DNA of 48,034 bases, taken from assembly GCA_031263485.1 (NCBI GenBank), contig JAISFS010000075.1, positions 1 to 48,034 of the forward strand, in the 5' to 3' direction. The notes under the pieces were generated by a model. That model ran no database searches. It saw only the letters and a program-made list of their open reading frames with translations, and was not told the origin of the DNA. Shown piece by piece: positions 44,987-48,034 of the stretch. The DNA comes from Deltaproteobacteria bacterium (GTDB lineage Bacteria; Desulfobacterota; Desulfarculia; Adiutricales; Adiutricaceae). Position numbers and translations under genes: made by a program. Each line of letters begins with the position of its first letter. The stretch's first letter is position 1.

Positions 44987-45394
44987 ATGAAGACGATTGC
45001 CAATGCCCCGGTCCTCGTCGCCGGGGACGATCCGGAGAGTCTTCGGGATCTTGGAGGCGCACTTGGGCTCGCTTTGGCGGTTCGCGGACTTGCCGTGGAG
45101 ATCGCGGTCGGCGAGTGGGAGGCACTGGAGCTCATCGCGAGGAAGAAATTCGCTCTCATCTCCCTTGACGCCGGACCGGACGCCGAAAAGAAAAGCCTTG
45201 AGACCCTGAATAGGCTCAGGGCCGGTCCGGGACCCAACCGCTGGACTCCGACGGTCATCGCAACGAACCGCAACTGTCGGCATGGCGCCCTGGAGGCCTT
45301 AAGTGTCAGGAACGTGAAATTCCTGAAAAAGCCGCTGGACGCCGGAAGCCTCCGGATCGTCCTGGACAGGTTCCTCGCGGGACATCGTCCGTAA
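44987..45394 (+). CDS. Single-domain response-regulator-like (CheY-type) receiver protein
   Basis: 135 residues covering one receiver domain. Start ATG at 44987 with AGGAGA 5 bases upstream. Receiver landmarks are present: acidic pair in VLVAGDDPESL (~13-16), the probable phospho-acceptor Asp in FALISLDAGPD (~60), the Thr/Ser region PTVIATN, and the conserved Lys in VKFLKKPLDAGSLR (~115). There is no output domain. Such proteins relay a phosphate from a histidine kinase to a partner, but no kinase gene is in the window. The loop after the Asp (DAGPDAEKKS) lacks the usual MPxMDG, so it may be a divergent or atypical receiver. Confidence 0.82.
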   Translation: MKTIANAPVLVAGDDPESLRDLGGALGLALAVRGLAVEIAVGEWEALELIARKKFALISLDAGPDAEKKSLETLNRLRAGPGPNRWTPTVIATNRNCRHGALEALSVRNVKFLKKPLDAGSLRIVLDRFLAGHRP

Positions 45395-45993
45395 CGCCTT
45401 TGGCGCCACGGAACGGAGCCGCCAGACAGACGCGGCACGAGCCTTCCCGTACCGCCTTGGGAAACGGGAAAATCCTGTTTCCGGATCGTCCGCGGTTCCG
45501 GAAACGTCCAAGATCCTGAACGGCCTCGCGCCGCGCCAGGACAAACACTGTACTCCGCGCCTTATCCTTGTCTTGTCCCCGCGGCAGGTCCTGCCGTCCG
45601 TCGAACGCGTTCGCGCCTCCTCGCCTGGGAGCCCCTCTGGCGAGTGATACCGGCGGCGCCGGGACTCCCGGACGGCGGACATCATGTGCTTCCAGGTTGA
45701 AGCGGGGCTTCGGGGACGGCATGCCACTTTCCGTGATACGGGTCACGCGACTTAACGATTAGAATTAGGCGGTTGCCGCTCAGGAACGCATTGACCGGCG
45801 CCTAAGGCCTAACGACAGCGATGATCCGGGAAATCGTATCGGCGACGGACGGGACGGCCGCACTTCCGGAATGGAACGACCGGGGCCGATGCCTATGCCG
45901 TCTCGGGCACGGCTGACAGTCCGACCTGACTCGACCTGCGAGCTACGACCGAAGGATGCCGGATGCCTGGTTCCGGGTTCCGGAGGATGCCCC
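45395..45993. other. 600-bp gap, no supported gene
   Basis: No protein-like frame. It ends with GGAGG 7 bases before the ankyrin-like gene. Confidence 0.35.
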
Positions 45994-46383
45994 ATGACGG
46001 CTGCAAAGAAACGTTTCGAGACGAGTCTGGAAATGGCCAGGAACGGTCTTCTGAAAGCGGACTCGCCGCTGTGGTCGGTTGCCTGGCGTAACGGATGGAC
46101 AGTCGCTCACGCGGCCGCCGTCGAGGGATGCATCCCGACCGGCTTCGACCTCTGGGGACTCCCGGATCGGCACGGCGTCACCGTGGCCCACATCGCGGCG
46201 ATCTTCGGCAACCTTCCCGCAGGCTTCGATCGATGGGAAATGGCGGACTACAAAGGACGCACGGTCGCGCATGCGGCGGCGTGGGGCGGCAAGCTTCCGC
46301 AAGGCTTCGGAAGGATGGATCTCTCCGATCGTTCGGGGATGACGGTTGCCGATGCCGTCAGGAGAGCCTTGCCCAGAAAATGA
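45994..46383 (+). CDS. Small ankyrin-like repeat protein (129 aa)
   Basis: The start is at 45994, preceded by GGAGG and 7 bases; upstream codons of the same frame do not look coding. After ~35 residues come three repeats of ~34 residues: GWTVAHAAAVEGCIPTGFDL, GVTVAHIAAIFGNLPAGFDR and GRTVAHAAAWGGKLPQGFGR, then a half-repeat GMTVADAVRRALPRK. The GxTxAHxAAxxG core is that of ankyrin repeats, while the LPxGFDxW extension is specific to this protein. It has no signal peptide, so a cytoplasmic protein-binding role is inferred. Partner unknown. Confidence 0.82.
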   Translation: MTAAKKRFETSLEMARNGLLKADSPLWSVAWRNGWTVAHAAAVEGCIPTGFDLWGLPDRHGVTVAHIAAIFGNLPAGFDRWEMADYKGRTVAHAAAWGGKLPQGFGRMDLSDRSGMTVADAVRRALPRK

Positions 46384-47097
46384 GCCCGGATTGGACGAGC
46401 GTCATCGACGCCTGGACATGCCAAGTGTGTTTTGGCCTCCACCCAATTCAACGGCTCCCGCCGAAGAGTTCAGAATCCAGTGCGGACTCCCTCTCCCGAA
46501 GCTGGACTGCGAGCGCCCGGAGCATTGCGGCTGACCTCCGGACATCCCGGTTGCCAGGATTCCCTTGAAGTCCCCCGATGGTACCGCAGGCCGTATCTTC
46601 ACTCACACGTTCATTAAATGATTCGAACATTAGCACGGGCCGCTGTCGACCGCATCAATAGTTCATATCTTACGGGAAGCTTGACGCGGAGCGTGAACCG
46701 CTCAAGCCAGCCGAAATCCCGACCAGCCGTCCAGATCCTCCCCAGGAAAGAGTCCGGCTACGCGTCTCCGAACGTTTGCCCCGCACCTGCTTCCTGTCCG
46801 CCGTTTCAACGTCAGCAAATGCAGGCGGAAAGCTCTTCCCTGTCCCACGTTCCAACATGCGTCGAAATTTCCGCAACGACATGTTTTCGAGAGGTTTTCC
46901 CTCTATACTCTGCCAGGGCAAGGCAACCGTTCGCCAGGACAGTCCAGGTCTCCCTTCTGCAAAGACACCATACTCTATCAGCCGAGACCTCCTTGAGTAC
47001 CCCGTCTGCAGTCACTTGGTATCGCTCCTGCGAGGAATCGGGCCTCTGCCGTAAGTCAGCGGCCTTGGAGGCGGAAGTTTTCCCGATCCGTGAGAAA
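46384..47097. other. 710-bp gap, lower GC, possible remnant
   Basis: On the minus strand between ~47015 and 46700 protein-like pieces appear in two frames (TADGVLKEVSADRVWCLCRR and GKPLENMSLRKFRRMLERG). They may be a frameshifted remnant, but no family is recognised and no start can be set. Confidence 0.3.
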
Positions 47098-47871
47098 TCA
47101 GGCGGCTTTTTCCGGACCGTGCATGATCCTGAGGGCAGCTACAATCGCCAAGACCGGGATAAAGACCGGGAAAAACGTCACTACAACGGCGATTTTCGCG
47201 TACATGTGGAGGATCGTCGCGGGACCGTTGGAACAGACCGATTCCTGAGATGATATCAAGGACCTTGTAGCGAACAAGGCGGCGATCAGGGCAACTGCCG
47301 TCGGGAACCAGTACTCCTCGCCCAGTTTCCCAAAAACCAAAACAGGTAAGCACGCTATGCCGATGAAGATAAAGGTCATGGGAACCATGATTGTGGGTTG
47401 CCTTAGGCTTTTGCCTCCGAGAATCCCGAAAAACGCCAATCCCAAATGCGATAGTCCCAGGACGATGGCTACCTTCCAGAGTTGACTTGGCAACCCAAGA
47501 AAGAATAATTCAACTTTCCACCAATAATATGATTCCGGCTCGTGCAAACTCCAATCTTGTCCTAAGACATCCATTGCAATCAAGTCAATGCCGGCGCCGA
47601 GGACAAGAATCTCCGTTGTTAGCGCAGCCGCGAAGATGGTCCAGCCCAACAGCGCCACGTTCCGGGACATCCGTTTGGCGAGGAAGAAAAGGGCGATGAA
47701 CACTGCCGCTGGAACGACCGAAAGAATCCCGAGCGACCAGGGATTTTCTTGAAGCCAGCGTTTCATGAACAACAGGACGACCACGGCGATGCCGGCCAAC
47801 GCGAGGAATCCGCCTGCGGCCATGTGGCCGGCGAGGGCGGACTTGTCCTTTCGTCTAAATTTTGATTTCAC
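47098..47871 (-). CDS. Multi-pass membrane protein of unknown function (257 aa)
   Basis: Six or seven hydrophobic helices: GFLALAGIAVVVLLFM, LGILSVVPAAVFIALFFL, NVALLGWTIFAAALTTEILV, LWKVAIVLGLSHLGLAFFGI, TIMVPMTFIFIGIACLPVLV, FPTAVALIAALFA and KIAVVVTFFPVFIPVLAIV. I recognise no family. The chosen start is a GTG at 47871, inside the end of a MITE; it has a G-rich ribosome-binding site at ideal distance and gives a basic tail (MKSKFRRKDKSALAGH) before the first helix. An ATG at 47823 is in frame but has no ribosome-binding site close by. Codon usage is less GC-biased than in the TPR genes, suggesting a different origin. Confidence 0.8.
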   Translation of the reverse strand: MKSKFRRKDKSALAGHMAAGGFLALAGIAVVVLLFMKRWLQENPWSLGILSVVPAAVFIALFFLAKRMSRNVALLGWTIFAAALTTEILVLGAGIDLIAMDVLGQDWSLHEPESYYWWKVELFFLGLPSQLWKVAIVLGLSHLGLAFFGILGGKSLRQPTIMVPMTFIFIGIACLPVLVFGKLGEEYWFPTAVALIAALFATRSLISSQESVCSNGPATILHMYAKIAVVVTFFPVFIPVLAIVAALRIMHGPEKAA

Positions 47872-48034
47872 TGCAAAAACCCTCCCCTTCGTCAGGGATG
47901 CGGAACGCTATGCGACCATCGCATTGGCACCCTGGCGCTAAAGCCGTATACCGCCGCCCATCTGCGCACCCTTTACCCAGACACTCTGCCCTCAAATGAC
48001 TGCCAGGAGGTGAGGGAGGGGGTTTTTGCAGTGG
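47864..48034. mobile_element. MITE, 175-bp family, copy 4 (cut by the window end)
   Basis: The left end GATTTCACTGCAAAAACCC starts at 47864 and the right end GGGTTTTTGCAGTGG reaches the last base; four more bases would complete the 175-bp length of copies 2 and 3. The interior (ATGCGACCATCGCATTGGCA, then ACCCTTTACCCAGACACTC) is closest to copy 2. It overlaps the first codons of the membrane-protein gene. The target duplication cannot be checked on the right. Confidence 0.9.
47880..47887 (-). promoter_or_regulatory. Ribosome-binding site carried by the MITE end
   Basis: On the minus strand GGGGAGGG stands 8 bases (TTTTTGCA) before the GTG at 47871. Both the site and the start codon belong to the terminal inverted repeat of the element. 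This decides the start chosen for the membrane-protein gene. Confidence 0.6.

Noticed and set aside
46618..47253. 211-codon plus-strand open frame
   Set aside because: Ser/Arg-rich text without a ribosome-binding site, overlapping the 3' end of the membrane-protein gene on the other strand.

Overview
The window comes from a high-GC bacterium with an unusually loose genome: the genes and gene remnants listed here cover only about two thirds of it. Many products carry Sec-type signal peptides and one has a clear lipobox. The lineage cannot be fixed from sequence alone. I lean towards a Gram-negative, possibly host-associated bacterium (Desulfobacterota-like), but this is a guess. There are no rRNA or tRNA genes, no CRISPR array and no prophage structural genes. 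Several decayed genes and small inverted-repeat elements point to ongoing genome erosion and transposition.

The dominant content is a dispersed family of very large exported tetratricopeptide (TPR) proteins, most ending in a CHAT (caspase-like, separase-clan) protease domain. They lie at 1-5586 (minus, cut by the window edge and broken by two frameshifts), 7636-10743 (minus), 14931-19184 (plus) and 36163-44311 (plus: a CHAT-less TPR protein followed by a 1908-residue TPR-CHAT protein). All have an N-terminal export signal. Four of the five share an N-terminal module opening with a YRPxWxFExM-like motif that I do not recognise as a named domain. Only the 14931-19184 protein keeps the CHAT His/Cys pair. 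The 7636-10743 and 38585-44311 proteins have Pro at the His position, and the latter also has Ser at the Cys position.

Around them lie a 26-unit DUF4116-type repeat protein (19278-21293) and three exported low-complexity Gly-rich proteins (21761-22483, 23132-24295, 27783-28541). There are also small secreted proteins, a cysteine desulfurase (32672-33898), a lone receiver-domain protein (44987-45394), an ankyrin-like protein (45994-46383) and a multi-pass membrane protein (47098-47871).

The stretch 24.8-27.3 kb holds two ruined toxin-type modules: MntA/HepT with a stop codon and a frameshift, and a Fic protein with two frameshifts but an intact catalytic motif. A pseudogene copy of the 13859-14524 secreted protein sits just upstream of it.

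Two unrelated miniature inverted-repeat elements were found. One is 174-175 bp and occurs four times (6276, 27414, 27595, 47864). Its insertions are flanked by 6-7 bp duplications, and two copies sit in tandem sharing one. The other is 104 bp with 19-bp perfect ends and an 8-bp duplication (7185). The end of the last 175-bp copy appears to supply both the ribosome-binding site and the GTG start of the membrane-protein gene.
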